DNA of 64,000 nt from Bartonella florencae (lineage in GTDB: Bacteria > Pseudomonadota > Alphaproteobacteria > Rhizobiales > Rhizobiaceae), in assembly GCF_000312525.1 (NCBI RefSeq), contig NZ_HE997453.1, positions 213,051-277,050 of the forward strand, given 5' to 3'. A model generated the notes under the pieces. That model was not told where the DNA came from. It saw nothing but the letters and a program-made list of their open reading frames with translations, and ran no database searches. The stretch's first letter is position 1, and each line of letters starts with the position of its first letter. Below are positions 19,820-29,858 of this stretch, one piece after another. The translations under genes were made by a program, and so were the position numbers.

Positions 19820-21193
19820 TTAATAGGCACATTCTAAAAATATAGGTTCCACAGCACCACTCCAAATGGAATGATAAAGTGATAAAAATTTATCCGCATC
19901 TGTTTGCCCCATTGCAACGACCTCTTCTAAGGGAACTAAAAAATTTGTCTCATCCAAACCATCAGCATCGCATTGTCTGCGATTTTTTAAGCCCTTGCGT
20001 GAAATAGCAATAGCCTGACGGGCTATTTCTAAAATAATGGTCTGACGAAAAGGTGTTCTTAATCCTTCTTTAGGAACACGTTCACGCATCTCTAAAACTT
20101 CTTCAAAACACCAATCTTTTGTCAAAGCCTCTGCTTCATTAAGCGCTTCACTGTCATAAAGAAGTCCAACCCAAAAAGCTGACAAAGCACAGATACGCTT
20201 CCAAGAACCACAATCAGCACCTCTCATTTCTAAAAATCTTTTTAAACGTACCTCGGGAAATAAAGTTGATAAATGATTAATCCAGTCCCCCATATTGGGT
20301 ACTGAATTGGCAACCTGCCCTTTTAATGCTCCATTCATGAATTGACGAAATGTTATATGTGTACAATCATAGTAATGATTATCGCGCACAACAAAATACA
20401 TTGGTACATCAAGTGCCCATTCAACGTAATCGGCAAAACCAAAGTGCTCAGAAAAAACAAACGGAAGAACTCCAGATCTCTGATTATCAGTATCGCACCA
20501 AATTTCAGAGCGCCAAGATAAAAAACCATTTGGCCTCCCTTCCGTAAAAGGTGAACTGGCAAATAATGCTGTCGCAATAGACTGTAATTTCATGGATACT
20601 TGCATTTTTCGTCGCATATCAACCTCAGATGAAAAATCAAGATTAACCTGAGTAGTCGATGTGCGATACATCATATCAAGACCACTATGGCCAACTTTGG
20701 GCATATAATTGGCCATAATCTGATAACGTGATTTAGGCATCCGTGGAGTTTGCGCTAAGGTCCATTTTGGACTAGCACCCATTCCAAGAAAAGCAATACC
20801 CAACGGTTTTGAAATTTTCTTGAGAAGCGCTAAATGCTCCATTACCTCATAGTAAGTATGAGTAATCGTTTTTAGTGGTGCTCCAGATAATTCAAATTGC
20901 CCTCCAGGCTCCAAAGAAATGGCACCTTGACCAACTTCTCCTATAAGTCCAATAATATTTCCCTCATCTACAATAGGTTTCCATCCTAAAGCTTCTTGCA
21001 TTCCCTCTAGGAGTGCACGAATTCCTCTTGAGCCTCCATAAGGAACAGGGCGAAAACCGTCTATATAGAATGGAAATTTTTCATGTTCTGTACCAATACG
21101 CCAATCATGCTCTACTTTACATCCCCCTTGGAAATAGTTAACCAAGGAATCTAAGTTATAAATTTCACTTTCATCATTTATATCAAGCGCCAT
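19820..21193 (-). CDS. gshA: Glutamate-cysteine ligase (plant/alphaproteobacterial type)
   Basis: This 457-residue enzyme makes gamma-glutamylcysteine, the first step of glutathione synthesis. It is of the GCS2/plant-type family: RIGTEHEKFPF near the N-terminus, GEVGQGAISLEPGGQFELSGAPLKT as the substrate-binding core (about residues 82-110 region), then MYRTSTTQVNLDFSSE and FLEMRGADCG. Length matches alphaproteobacterial members. It lies 68 bases downstream of rsmE on the same strand, the common order in Rhizobiales, so the two may be cotranscribed. Confidence 0.95.
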   Translation of the reverse strand: MALDINDESEIYNLDSLVNYFQGGCKVEHDWRIGTEHEKFPFYIDGFRPVPYGGSRGIRALLEGMQEALGWKPIVDEGNIIGLIGEVGQGAISLEPGGQFELSGAPLKTITHTYYEVMEHLALLKKISKPLGIAFLGMGASPKWTLAQTPRMPKSRYQIMANYMPKVGHSGLDMMYRTSTTQVNLDFSSEVDMRRKMQVSMKLQSIATALFASSPFTEGRPNGFLSWRSEIWCDTDNQRSGVLPFVFSEHFGFADYVEWALDVPMYFVVRDNHYYDCTHITFRQFMNGALKGQVANSVPNMGDWINHLSTLFPEVRLKRFLEMRGADCGSWKRICALSAFWVGLLYDSEALNEAEALTKDWCFEEVLEMRERVPKEGLRTPFRQTIILEIARQAIAISRKGLKNRRQCDADGLDETNFLVPLEEVVAMGQTDADKFLSLYHSIWSGAVEPIFLECAY

Positions 21194-21261
21194 AACTTAT
21201 TGTATCCTATCATCAGTTACATCATTTTAAATGAATTATTTAGAATAATTTCACAAGCTTC

Positions 21262-22005
21262 TCAATGAATTGACCAATTCTCCATAGTAACATTAAGAAG
21301 AGCCAAAGCAGCAACCGCTGCAGTGTCAGCACGTAAAATACGCGGTCCTAAAGATATTGGGATTACAAAAGGGTGCTTTTTTAAAAAGTTCCGCTCTTCT
21401 TCACTAAATCCACCTTCTGGTCCAATGAGAATGCCTGGCTTTGTATTTTCGTACTTTTTCAAAAGAGGTAATGGATTACATAATTTGTGTGCCTCATCAC
21501 AAAAAAACAAAGGTTGTATCTCATTCCAACCTGCTAAAAGTTCTGCTAACGAGATAGCTGCTACACATTTAGGAAGAGATAAAATACCACACTGTTCAGA
21601 AGCTTCAATAACATTAGCCTCCATACGTGCCATATTGATACGCGTAACCTGTGTATGATGGGTTATAACAGGTTGCAAAATCGATACTCCCATTTCAACA
21701 GCCTTCTGCACCATATAATCTAAACGCGCATTTTTGAGTGGAGCAAAACAATAAATGAGATTTGAAGGCTTCGTTTGCAATCTTTCTTGATGAATAAGCC
21801 GAACCACAACAAATTTTTTTCCAACGGTAATAAGCCTAGCAAGCCATTCACCATCCTGTCCATTAAAAAGTAAAATTTCTGCTCCTTCTTGCATCCGCAA
21901 AACACGCACAAGATAAGAAGCTTGTGCTCCCTCTATTTTTATTTCTTCATTCAAAGCCAATGTCTGTCGGATAAATAATCTTTTAAGTTTATAATTTATG
22001 CGCAT
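21262..22005 (-). CDS. rsmE: 16S rRNA (uracil-1498-N3)-methyltransferase
   Basis: This 247-residue SPOUT-class enzyme methylates U1498 of 16S rRNA. The knotted SAM-binding region is clear at the C-terminus: GILIGPEGGFSEEE and SLGPRILRADTAAVAALALLN (about residues 190-240). The N-terminal PUA-like domain includes HYLVRVLR-type sequence (ASYLVRVLRMQEG). A ribosome site for the ATG at 22005 is weak. It precedes gshA in the same direction. Confidence 0.94.
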   Translation of the reverse strand: MRINYKLKRLFIRQTLALNEEIKIEGAQASYLVRVLRMQEGAEILLFNGQDGEWLARLITVGKKFVVVRLIHQERLQTKPSNLIYCFAPLKNARLDYMVQKAVEMGVSILQPVITHHTQVTRINMARMEANVIEASEQCGILSLPKCVAAISLAELLAGWNEIQPLFFCDEAHKLCNPLPLLKKYENTKPGILIGPEGGFSEEERNFLKKHPFVIPISLGPRILRADTAAVAALALLNVTMENWSIH

Positions 22006-22236
22006 AATAAAATCGTGCTAAAACTCACTGTGATCCTCAAAAAAATTAAGAAAAATATATAACAAAAAGAAAAAATTATATCTATAGAGCTCTCATACAT
22101 AAAGAATTATAGGTTTTTTTAAATTTTATGAGATAATAATTGGAACCAATGGAATTTTAAGTGATTCTGCTTTCATAAAATTTTATGATAATTCACCATT
22201 GCATTCAGTTGTTGATTGCATGATTGGAGAAAAAAT

Positions 22237-22380
22237 ATGTCTGCTAAAAAAGCTACAATTATTACTATTACTACTTTCTTAGTCTTTATTATGGTCACTG
22301 TCGGGATTGGCTCGGTTGGAGCGGACGGAAAGCACACAATCTCCACAGATGGTTATGGTATTTCTTCTGAGATTCAATAA
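22237..22380 (+). CDS. Small membrane protein, 47 residues
   Basis: This short gene reads ATG to TAA with a strong ribosome site (TTGGAGA, seven bases before the ATG). The protein starts MSAKKATIITITTFLVFIM, has one membrane helix (about residues 7-27), then a polar tail ending in SSEIQ. A three-part layout of basic start, hydrophobic core and short periplasmic tail suggests a small single-pass inner-membrane protein or a short exported peptide. It is flanked by divergent rsmE and convergent asmA-like genes. I recognise no family. It is too short for most gene finders. Confidence 0.65.
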   Translation: MSAKKATIITITTFLVFIMVTVGIGSVGADGKHTISTDGYGISSEIQ

Positions 22381-22477
22381 GTACTCATCAATTTATTTTT
22401 AGAAACTCCACAATAACATATTATTTTTTAGAAATTCTATAAAATCCTCAACCAATGCTCATAATGAAGAATGGCGA

Positions 22478-24358
22478 TTAATTTGCATCAGCATCTTTTT
22501 TAACCCAGAAATTACCATGATCCTGTCCTTTGGAGTTGAGAGAAAAAGTAGGAGGTCGCATCAAACTATTAGCAAGGCAGTGAACGTCTCTACATAGAGT
22601 TTCTGAGCTATTATTTTTTTGCAGTTTCGCCTGTAATGTGAGCTTATCTTGCCAATCTTGCATAATAGCAGATGCAATTGTTCCCCACATGGATAAACTC
22701 CAATCTGCTGTACGCATTAATGATTCTGTTATCTTTGTCGTACCATCTGAAAAGCTTGTTTGAATACTCCAACGCTCAAAAGCTGTTGAAAAGGTATTAT
22801 CATTCATTAAAAGAAATTGTTCATTTTTTGCAAGCCTTATCTGTAAATCATTCAAATCATATCCTAACAGGCGGCCAGAAGACATACTCAGTGTTAATTC
22901 ACCCCGCATTTTTGCAAAAATTTCTGACCAAGAATTGGCAAGCGTTCGTAATGTCATGGTAAAATTCGCTTTGCTCTGTAAAAACGGAGTAATTCCCAAA
23001 ACCTCTAAAACAGTCTGCATATCAATAGAAGTTCCTGAAGCACGCCCTTCAAGCCGCAACTTCTGACCAGCTGGTGTAATTTCAATATTGCTTTGAAGTG
23101 ATCCACCCAAAATATTTGCATGTCCAAGATCAAAAATGCCATGACCATTTCTGATTTGTATCGCAACAGCTAAATTTGTAAGTGTAATATTGCTTAATTT
23201 TGCTTGTGGTGCAGAAAGCCGTATATCCACCCCAATACGATCAAAAATTTCCATCTCAAAGAATGGATTTTTCCCTTTAACTGAAAAAAACACTGGTCTA
23301 AAGAGATCAAAATCTAGATTGTCAAATGCTAAAGATCCAATGATGATTGGTACATAGTTGTGAAAGTCAACGTCTAAAGCTCCACGTGCATTGGCTGTTC
23401 CCATCGTAAATGTAACATCATTCATTTGAACGTGCATTGGCTGTGCTAAGAAGCGAGACTCCCATACAATAGGCACTTTTAATCTATGTCCCCAAAACTG
23501 ATTGCCTCCAATCCAAGAGAGTGTCTGATTCCATCCCGGAGAACGCATCGACACTTTCCCATCAAAAATATAATATTCAGATAATCGTGCCTGCCCTACA
23601 AAAGTTATACCTCCACGCACTGAATTGAGACTTGCCTTAACTTGGCTTTTTCCTCCTGCCAAAAGCAGTAAGGCTTGATCAGCATCTATTAATAATTTTG
23701 TCAACTCTCCACGCCAACGAGCATCTGCACGAAACCGTGCTCCTTTCGTCAATTCCGGCCAATCTAAAGTGGCATTTAATCCTGTTATTTTTTCTGCTAC
23801 ACGAGATATACTATCATGATAAACAAGGACACCATCCTCAATCGTAATTCGTCCAAAAGGCTGATTCAAAAGACTCTCTATATCTGGATGCTCTGGATTA
23901 TGCTTCAACATTTCACGAGCATTGCTTATGGCTAATCCTAATGCGCCTTGGGAGCGTGAAAATCTATCAAAAAAATCCGTTACTGTTTTAACTGGTTTTT
24001 CTATAATAAACTGGGGACGCACAATTCGTGTCTCTAAAAAAGAGATATTTCCCCAAAGCAGATCTATCAAAGAAAGATCAACTTCTATGGATTCAGCTTC
24101 CATCAGCGGTACAACATGATTCATTCTTGATGTTAAAGTAACACCAGAAAGATATGCTTTAGGGTAAGGAAATAGATTCAACCGCGGTGGATCACGCAAT
24201 TGCACATCATAACCTGTCCACGCACTCAAATCCTGTGCTAAACGAATGCGAATCGTATCTGTAGACACAAGATACGGTAAAATAAGAATACCAATTCCAA
24301 ATAAAAAAGTAATTGTAATAAAAATTCCGCTCAAAAATTTTATTATTCTGGCGTGCAC
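22478..24358 (-). CDS. AsmA family protein
   Basis: This 626-residue protein begins at a GTG with a strong ribosome site (GAGGAAGG). A membrane helix at about residues 7-31 (FLSGIFITITFLFGIGILILPYLV) is followed by a canonical AsmA N-terminal pattern, LAQDLSAWTGYDVQLRDPPRLNLFPYPKAYLSGVTL. The remainder is beta-rich and periplasmic, ending in the AsmA C-terminal-like region LTLSMSSGRLLGYDLNDLQIRL. AsmA-type proteins are bridge-like envelope proteins involved in outer-membrane lipid homeostasis. Length is typical. It stands alone, with folD divergent on the other side. Confidence 0.85.
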   Translation of the reverse strand: MHARIIKFLSGIFITITFLFGIGILILPYLVSTDTIRIRLAQDLSAWTGYDVQLRDPPRLNLFPYPKAYLSGVTLTSRMNHVVPLMEAESIEVDLSLIDLLWGNISFLETRIVRPQFIIEKPVKTVTDFFDRFSRSQGALGLAISNAREMLKHNPEHPDIESLLNQPFGRITIEDGVLVYHDSISRVAEKITGLNATLDWPELTKGARFRADARWRGELTKLLIDADQALLLLAGGKSQVKASLNSVRGGITFVGQARLSEYYIFDGKVSMRSPGWNQTLSWIGGNQFWGHRLKVPIVWESRFLAQPMHVQMNDVTFTMGTANARGALDVDFHNYVPIIIGSLAFDNLDFDLFRPVFFSVKGKNPFFEMEIFDRIGVDIRLSAPQAKLSNITLTNLAVAIQIRNGHGIFDLGHANILGGSLQSNIEITPAGQKLRLEGRASGTSIDMQTVLEVLGITPFLQSKANFTMTLRTLANSWSEIFAKMRGELTLSMSSGRLLGYDLNDLQIRLAKNEQFLLMNDNTFSTAFERWSIQTSFSDGTTKITESLMRTADWSLSMWGTIASAIMQDWQDKLTLQAKLQKNNSSETLCRDVHCLANSLMRPPTFSLNSKGQDHGNFWVKKDADAN

Positions 24359-24671
24359 AACCTTCCTCTACACTTTCACCCCTATAATAAATTAAGAGAT
24401 AACATCAATGATTGTAAAAAAACTTCTTATAATTTCGCTCTATTTTATTTTATAACTTTCTCACTCTTGTTTTTATCCAAAATTTATTCAAACAGCAATG
24501 TTGCTGCTTTTTTACAAAGCAATTATTTTAAAATCTTTTAAAAACTATAGAATACATAAACACTATCGAAATACTCTTACCGTTCTTATATGAATATAAC
24601 CATAAAACTCTGTTGTATTATCAGCAAATGCTTTACAAAAAAAATAAACAGCCCTATCGAAAGGATCTCTC
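24359..24671. other. Divergent intergenic region
   Basis: This spacer of about 310 bases lies between the divergently oriented asmA-like gene and folD and should hold both promoters. A plus-strand ORF at 24353-24541 has no ribosome site and is treated as chance. Confidence 0.4.
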
Positions 24672-25571
24672 ATGAATCATATTATTGACGGAAAAAAGCT
24701 CGCTGAAGAGATTATTGTAAGAGTTAAGGCTGAAACAACAAAACTTCACAATCACTATAATATACAACCTGGTATTGCTGTTATCATTGTTGGAGACGAC
24801 CCTGCAAGTCAGGTATATGTTACATCAAAGAGCAAAAAAGCTGAAGAGTGTGGTTTTTTTTCAATCAAACATATGCTTTCAAAAGAAACACGAGAACAAG
24901 AACTCCTCCAACTCATTGCAACCTTAAATTCTGATCCTAAAATCCATGGTATTTTAGTACAGCTTCCCTTGCCCGCACACATGAATACAAACCGCATCAC
25001 ACAAGCTATCGCTTTCCAAAAAGATGTGGATGGTTTTCATTATATCAATGTAGGAAAACTGGCAGCTAATGCTCTTGAGGATGCAATCATTCCTTGCACA
25101 CCAGCTGGCGCCATGATGATGATTGAACGACAATGTGGACAAGACTTGTCCGGTCTTGATGCTGTTGTCGTTGGCCGCTCTAATATTGTTGGCAAACCTA
25201 TGGCCGCCCTTTTAACAGCAGCCAATGCTACTGTAACAATAGCTCATAGTCGTACCCGTGACCTTGATGATGTATGTCGTAGTGCCGATATTTTAGTGGC
25301 AGCTGTAGGACGCCCACAAATGATTAAAAAAGACTGGATTAAAAAGGGTTCTATTGTTATTGATGTCGGTATTAATCGTATTCCAGCTCCAGAAAAAGGT
25401 GTGGGGGAAACGCGTCTTGTTGGGGATGTTGATTTTGAAAAAATAAAAGAAAAAGCTGCGGCCGTTACTCCTGTTCCAGGAGGAGTCGGGCCTATGACGA
25501 TTGCCATGCTTATGGTTAATACACTCAAGGCGGCTGCTCGAGCACATAGTCTGCCCGTGCCAAAATTTTAA
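24672..25571 (+). CDS. folD: Bifunctional methylenetetrahydrofolate dehydrogenase/cyclohydrolase FolD
   Basis: This 299-residue enzyme interconverts methylene-, methenyl- and 10-formyl-tetrahydrofolate. The substrate domain shows [14 protein letters not shown] with the catalytic lysine and the [11 protein letters not shown] signature. The NADP domain has [16 protein letters not shown], and the C-terminal [15 protein letters not shown] signature is intact. Length is normal. An AAGGA ribosome site precedes the ATG. It is convergent with edd. Confidence 0.97.
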   Translation: MNHIIDGKKLAEEIIVRVKAETTKLHNHYNIQPGIAVIIVGDDPASQVYVTSKSKKAEECGFFSIKHMLSKETREQELLQLIATLNSDPKIHGILVQLPLPAHMNTNRITQAIAFQKDVDGFHYINVGKLAANALEDAIIPCTPAGAMMMIERQCGQDLSGLDAVVVGRSNIVGKPMAALLTAANATVTIAHSRTRDLDDVCRSADILVAAVGRPQMIKKDWIKKGSIVIDVGINRIPAPEKGVGETRLVGDVDFEKIKEKAAAVTPVPGGVGPMTIAMLMVNTLKAAARAHSLPVPKF

Positions 25572-25627
25572 AAAGTTTTATGCATATTGATTGCGTGAAT
25601 ATTACTTTCGTTCTTTTAACACTTTAC

Positions 25628-27451
25628 TTATGACATAAAAACAGATGCCCCCTGATCTGCACGATTAACGGACTGGCGAAAAACATGAAAGAGCTCACGC
25701 CCAACACCGTATTCATTCTTTGAGAGATCAGGAGGTCTCATTATGCGCGCGTTAAATTTTGATAAATCTTCTAAAAGAGTTAATTTGCCAAGATGCGCGT
25801 CGAGACAAACAATATCACCATCTTGTAAACGTGCAAGAGGACCATTATCCAAAGCTTCTGGTGTCACATGAATTGCAGCAGGAACTTTTCCTGAAGCACC
25901 TGACATACGACCATCGGTTACCAATGCTACTTTTTGTCCTTTATCTTGTAAAATGCTTAAAATTGTCGTTAATTTATGGAGCTCTGGCATGCCATTGGCT
26001 TTTGGTCCTTGATAACGAATGACAGCAATAAAGTCTTTGTTATGCAATACCCCAGATTTAAAAGCCTTTTGTAATTCCTCTTGATCATTAAAAATAAGAA
26101 CTGGAGCTTCAATACGCCAATGCTCAAGTTTGACCGATGAAACTTTCATAATAGCTGTTCCCAAATCTCCTGACAAAACACGAATGCCACCATCAGATTG
26201 AAACGGTTTTCTCCATCCTGCTAAGATCTTATGATTGCCACTTTCCTTGACAGCAGGTTCACGCACTATGCAACCATCAGCATCAAGCTTTACTTCAATT
26301 GCATAGGCATTGAGATCTGTTCCTAAAATTGTACAGACATCTTCATGCACTAAACCAGCCTCAATAAGTTCGCGAATGACAAATCCCATACCACCGGCTG
26401 CATGAAAATGATTTATATCAGCCAAACCATTAGGATAAATCCGTACTAACAGAGGAACTATTGATGAAATTTCTGCAATATCATGCCATGTCAATTGAAT
26501 ACCGCAAGCAGCTGCCATGGCAATCAAATGAATCGCATGATTGGTAGAGCCTCCTGTTGCATTTAATCCTACAATAGCATTCACAAAAGAACGCTCATCA
26601 ACTATCACACCAATTGGCCTATAATTATCACCAAGAGTTGTCATTTCAAGTACACGCTTCGTGGCTTCCCTTGTTAAAGCGTCACGTAATGGTGTATTGG
26701 CATTGATGAAAGAACTTCCTGGCATCTGTAGCCCCATCATCTCTAGTATCATCTGATTTGAATTAGCTGTCCCATAAAATGTGCATGTTCCTGGCCCATG
26801 ATATGAGCGCGCTTCTGATTCCAACAAGGTTTGGCGATCTACCTTATTTTCCGCATAAAGCTGACGTATTCTTGCTTTTTCATCATTGCCTTGACCACTT
26901 GTCATAGGGCCAGCAGAGACAAAAATTCCTGGTAAATGACCAAATGTTAGCGCTCCAATCATTAAGCCAGGTATAATTTTATCACAAACCCCAAGATACA
27001 GTGCGGCATCAAACATATCATGTGATAAGCTTATAGCTGTCGCCATTGCAATGACTTCACGTGAAAAAAGAGAAAGCTCCATCCCTGCTTTCCCTTGTGT
27101 TACGCCATCACACATCGCGGGAACACCACCTGCTACTTGTGCTACACCACCAACTAGGCGGGCAGCCTCTTTAATTACGTGAGGAAAAGTTTCAAAAGGT
27201 TGATGCGCTGAAAGTATATCGTTATAGGCGGTAATAATACCAATATTCCCAGCAATATTATCCTTCAAACGCTCTTTGTCTATTGAACCACAAGCCGCAA
27301 AACCGTGGGCTTGATTAGCACATCCCAAAAAACTCCGCTTGGGACGGTTTTCTTGCATCTTTGCAATACGATTTAAATAAATTTCTCGCGTTAATAGAGA
27401 GCGTTCATGAATCCTTCGTGTAACCATAGCAATTGTCTTGGAAAGTGCCAT
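25628..27451 (-). CDS. edd: Phosphogluconate dehydratase
   Basis: This protein of about 607 residues belongs to the IlvD/Edd family and converts 6-phosphogluconate to 2-keto-3-deoxy-6-phosphogluconate in the Entner-Doudoroff pathway. Cluster-binding cysteines are visible in [24 protein letters not shown] and [19 protein letters not shown], and the FLGCANQ form is Edd rather than IlvD. The ATG at 27451 has AAGGGGGA in front and is preferred to one six codons upstream. It is the third gene of zwf-pgl-edd. The aldolase gene eda is not in the window. Confidence 0.95.
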   Translation of the reverse strand: MALSKTIAMVTRRIHERSLLTREIYLNRIAKMQENRPKRSFLGCANQAHGFAACGSIDKERLKDNIAGNIGIITAYNDILSAHQPFETFPHVIKEAARLVGGVAQVAGGVPAMCDGVTQGKAGMELSLFSREVIAMATAISLSHDMFDAALYLGVCDKIIPGLMIGALTFGHLPGIFVSAGPMTSGQGNDEKARIRQLYAENKVDRQTLLESEARSYHGPGTCTFYGTANSNQMILEMMGLQMPGSSFINANTPLRDALTREATKRVLEMTTLGDNYRPIGVIVDERSFVNAIVGLNATGGSTNHAIHLIAMAAACGIQLTWHDIAEISSIVPLLVRIYPNGLADINHFHAAGGMGFVIRELIEAGLVHEDVCTILGTDLNAYAIEVKLDADGCIVREPAVKESGNHKILAGWRKPFQSDGGIRVLSGDLGTAIMKVSSVKLEHWRIEAPVLIFNDQEELQKAFKSGVLHNKDFIAVIRYQGPKANGMPELHKLTTILSILQDKGQKVALVTDGRMSGASGKVPAAIHVTPEALDNGPLARLQDGDIVCLDAHLGKLTLLEDLSKFNARIMRPPDLSKNEYGVGRELFHVFRQSVNRADQGASVFMS

Positions 27452-27489
27452 GTTTATTCCCCCTTTCATTGAAACAATCTCAATATAAG

Positions 27490-28257
27490 TTAAGGAGATT
27501 GTATATCTGCTTCACTCGTCTTATGTTCTACTTCATTTGTTTCATTGTCATTTGGAGACCAATAAACCTGAACAAGATGATGAGCATTACGTAAAACCCC
27601 GCGAATAGGCATTTCCATCTCAGGTCCATCCTGACAAACCTTTTTAAAACAATCGCGTTTCTGAAAACCTTCAATATGGAGAATAATACAACGAGACTGC
27701 ATTATGACCGGTAGTGTTAGCGTAAGCCTTGGCTCAATCGCACTTTTTGCATGAAGTGGTAAAACAAGTGCCTGTGTTCGAAGATCAAGCGCTTGTTTCA
27801 AACGATCAGCATCAGGAAAAAAGGAAGCCGTATGTCCGTCAATCCCCATTCCTAAAACAACAACATCAAAGGGCTTAGGCAAAGTATTAACACGACTTGC
27901 TGCTGAAAAAGCTGCAAGCTCAACAGTCAATGCCTTATGATAAAGTCCTACAAAACGTGCTTTAGTCGCAAAATTTTGTAACAAATAACGCTGTACCATA
28001 TATTCATTTGAACGTTCATCGTTTGTAGGGACAAAGCGTTCATCAACCAAAGTGATGATAATATTTTGCCAATCAATATCAGCCTTTGACAAATAATGAA
28101 AAAACAATTCTGGTGTTTTACCACCAGAAACCGCTAGAATCGCACGCTTGCGCTCCAAAACAGCTATGCTAAGTTCTGCTGCAACACGATCTGCCAACGC
28201 TAAAGCAAGAGTTGTGGGGGTTTCAAAATTTAAATGGTCAATATTCATTCCATGCAT
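27490..28257 (-). CDS. pgl: 6-phosphogluconolactonase
   Basis: This 255-residue enzyme hydrolyses 6-phosphogluconolactone. The NagB-like fold is recognisable by LAVSGGKTPELFFHYLS, the VDERFVPTNDERSNEYMVQRYLL segment and the GMGIDGHTASFFPD signature. It lies between zwf (10 bases upstream) and edd (38 bases downstream) on one strand, so the three are surely an operon. The last 20 residues are polar and look unstructured. Confidence 0.96.
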   Translation of the reverse strand: MHGMNIDHLNFETPTTLALALADRVAAELSIAVLERKRAILAVSGGKTPELFFHYLSKADIDWQNIIITLVDERFVPTNDERSNEYMVQRYLLQNFATKARFVGLYHKALTVELAAFSAASRVNTLPKPFDVVVLGMGIDGHTASFFPDADRLKQALDLRTQALVLPLHAKSAIEPRLTLTLPVIMQSRCIILHIEGFQKRDCFKKVCQDGPEMEMPIRGVLRNAHHLVQVYWSPNDNETNEVEHKTSEADIQSP

Positions 28258-28267
28258 ACTTATTGCT

Positions 28268-29743
28268 CTAAACTAAGTTATTCCATATACGCCTATCACG
28301 TTCCATTAAAACTGTCGAAGCAGTTGGCCCCCATGAACCCGCATTATATTTATACATCGGCTGCTTTATTGCTTGCCACCCTTCAAGAATAGGATCAATC
28401 CAACGCCAAGCTGCTTCAACTTCGTCACGACGCATAAAGAGTGTTTGATCTCCGCGAATAACATCCATCAATAAGCGTTCATAAGCATCAGGATTACGCT
28501 GAGAAAATGCAGATGCAAAACTCATATCCAAGGGAATATGACGAAATCGCATACCACCAGGGCCTGTATCCTTAATCATCAACCATTGTTTTACGCCTTC
28601 ATCAGGCTGGAGACGAATAACAAGCCGATTAGAAAAAATCTCATCCGAGTCTACATTAAAAATATTATGAGGAATAGGTTTGAAAACAACCACAATTTCA
28701 GACATTCGCGTGGGCATGCGCTTACCTGTTCGTAAATAAAAAGGCGTATCTGCCCAACGCCAATTATTAATCTTAACCTTCAATGCTACAAATGTTTCGC
28801 TCCGACTTGCCTTTTTTCCAAGATCATCAAGATAAGAGCCTACAGAAACACCATTTAATGTACCAGCAACATACTGCCCACGCACAGTATGTTGTTCTAC
28901 ATTATGAATATCAAGAGGTGTTAAAGAATGTAAAACTTTCAGTTTTTCATCACGCACAGCATTTGCTTTATTCGTAAATGGTATTTCCATCGCCACCAAA
29001 CAGAGCAATTGCAACATATGATTTTGCACCATATCGCGTAGCGCACCTGTACTCTCATAATATTCTGCACGCCCTTCTAAACCTAAAGATTCAGCAACCG
29101 TTATCTGAACATGATCAATATAGTTGGAATTCCATAACGGCTCATAAAGCGTATTAACAAACCGTAGAGCCATCAAATTTTGAACCGTTTCTTTGCCAAG
29201 ATAATGATCAATGCGAAAGATTTGGTCTTCATGAAATACTTCTGCAAATATGTCATTGAGTTTAGTCGCTGTTTTGACATCACGTCCAATGGGCTTTTCA
29301 ATGATAATGCGTGTTTGCTGTGTGATAAAATCATTTTGCCCTAATCTCATCGCAATATCAGCAAAAAGGGGGGAACCAACCGCTAAATAAAAAGCGCGAA
29401 TCTTCGCTGAATCTTTTGACAGCACCAGCGCAAGATCTCGCCATCCTCGATGTGAGGTAATATCAACAGAAACATAAGTTAAACGTGCAAGAAAACGATT
29501 AAGTTCAAGTTGATTGAGATCTTCCTTATGAACATGTTTTTCTAAAGAAGCGCGAACAAAGTTTTGATATTCCTCACGACTCCATGCAGAACGTGCAACA
29601 CCAATAATACGCGTTGGCTCACTAAATTGTCGAACACACTGACAATGATAGAGAGCAGGTATAAGTTTGCGTGCTGTTAAATCGCCATTACCACCAAAAA
29701 CAATACAATCAAAGGGAGAGACTGGAATAATTTTACTTACCAT
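28268..29743 (-). CDS. zwf: Glucose-6-phosphate 1-dehydrogenase
   Basis: This 491-residue enzyme oxidises glucose-6-phosphate with NADP. The nucleotide-binding segment CIVFGGNGDLTARKLIPALY has glycine-rich GGNGDL near the N-terminus, and the catalytic block RIDHYLGKETVQN (about residues 180-192) is intact. The start at the ATG of MVSKIIPV is preferred; the open frame extends eight codons upstream to a TTG. It is the first gene of zwf-pgl-edd, so glucose-6-phosphate can be directed to either the pentose phosphate or Entner-Doudoroff route. Confidence 0.96.
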   Translation of the reverse strand: MVSKIIPVSPFDCIVFGGNGDLTARKLIPALYHCQCVRQFSEPTRIIGVARSAWSREEYQNFVRASLEKHVHKEDLNQLELNRFLARLTYVSVDITSHRGWRDLALVLSKDSAKIRAFYLAVGSPLFADIAMRLGQNDFITQQTRIIIEKPIGRDVKTATKLNDIFAEVFHEDQIFRIDHYLGKETVQNLMALRFVNTLYEPLWNSNYIDHVQITVAESLGLEGRAEYYESTGALRDMVQNHMLQLLCLVAMEIPFTNKANAVRDEKLKVLHSLTPLDIHNVEQHTVRGQYVAGTLNGVSVGSYLDDLGKKASRSETFVALKVKINNWRWADTPFYLRTGKRMPTRMSEIVVVFKPIPHNIFNVDSDEIFSNRLVIRLQPDEGVKQWLMIKDTGPGGMRFRHIPLDMSFASAFSQRNPDAYERLLMDVIRGDQTLFMRRDEVEAAWRWIDPILEGWQAIKQPMYKYNAGSWGPTASTVLMERDRRIWNNLV

Positions 29744-29858
29744 GAACTTATCTATCTTCCCATTCAAGTATAAAACTAAAACAATTTATAGACGCTCCAG
29801 TTATTAAAGCAGATAGATATTAAACAAGCCATTAATTTTCTTCATTTCAAACACTGTT

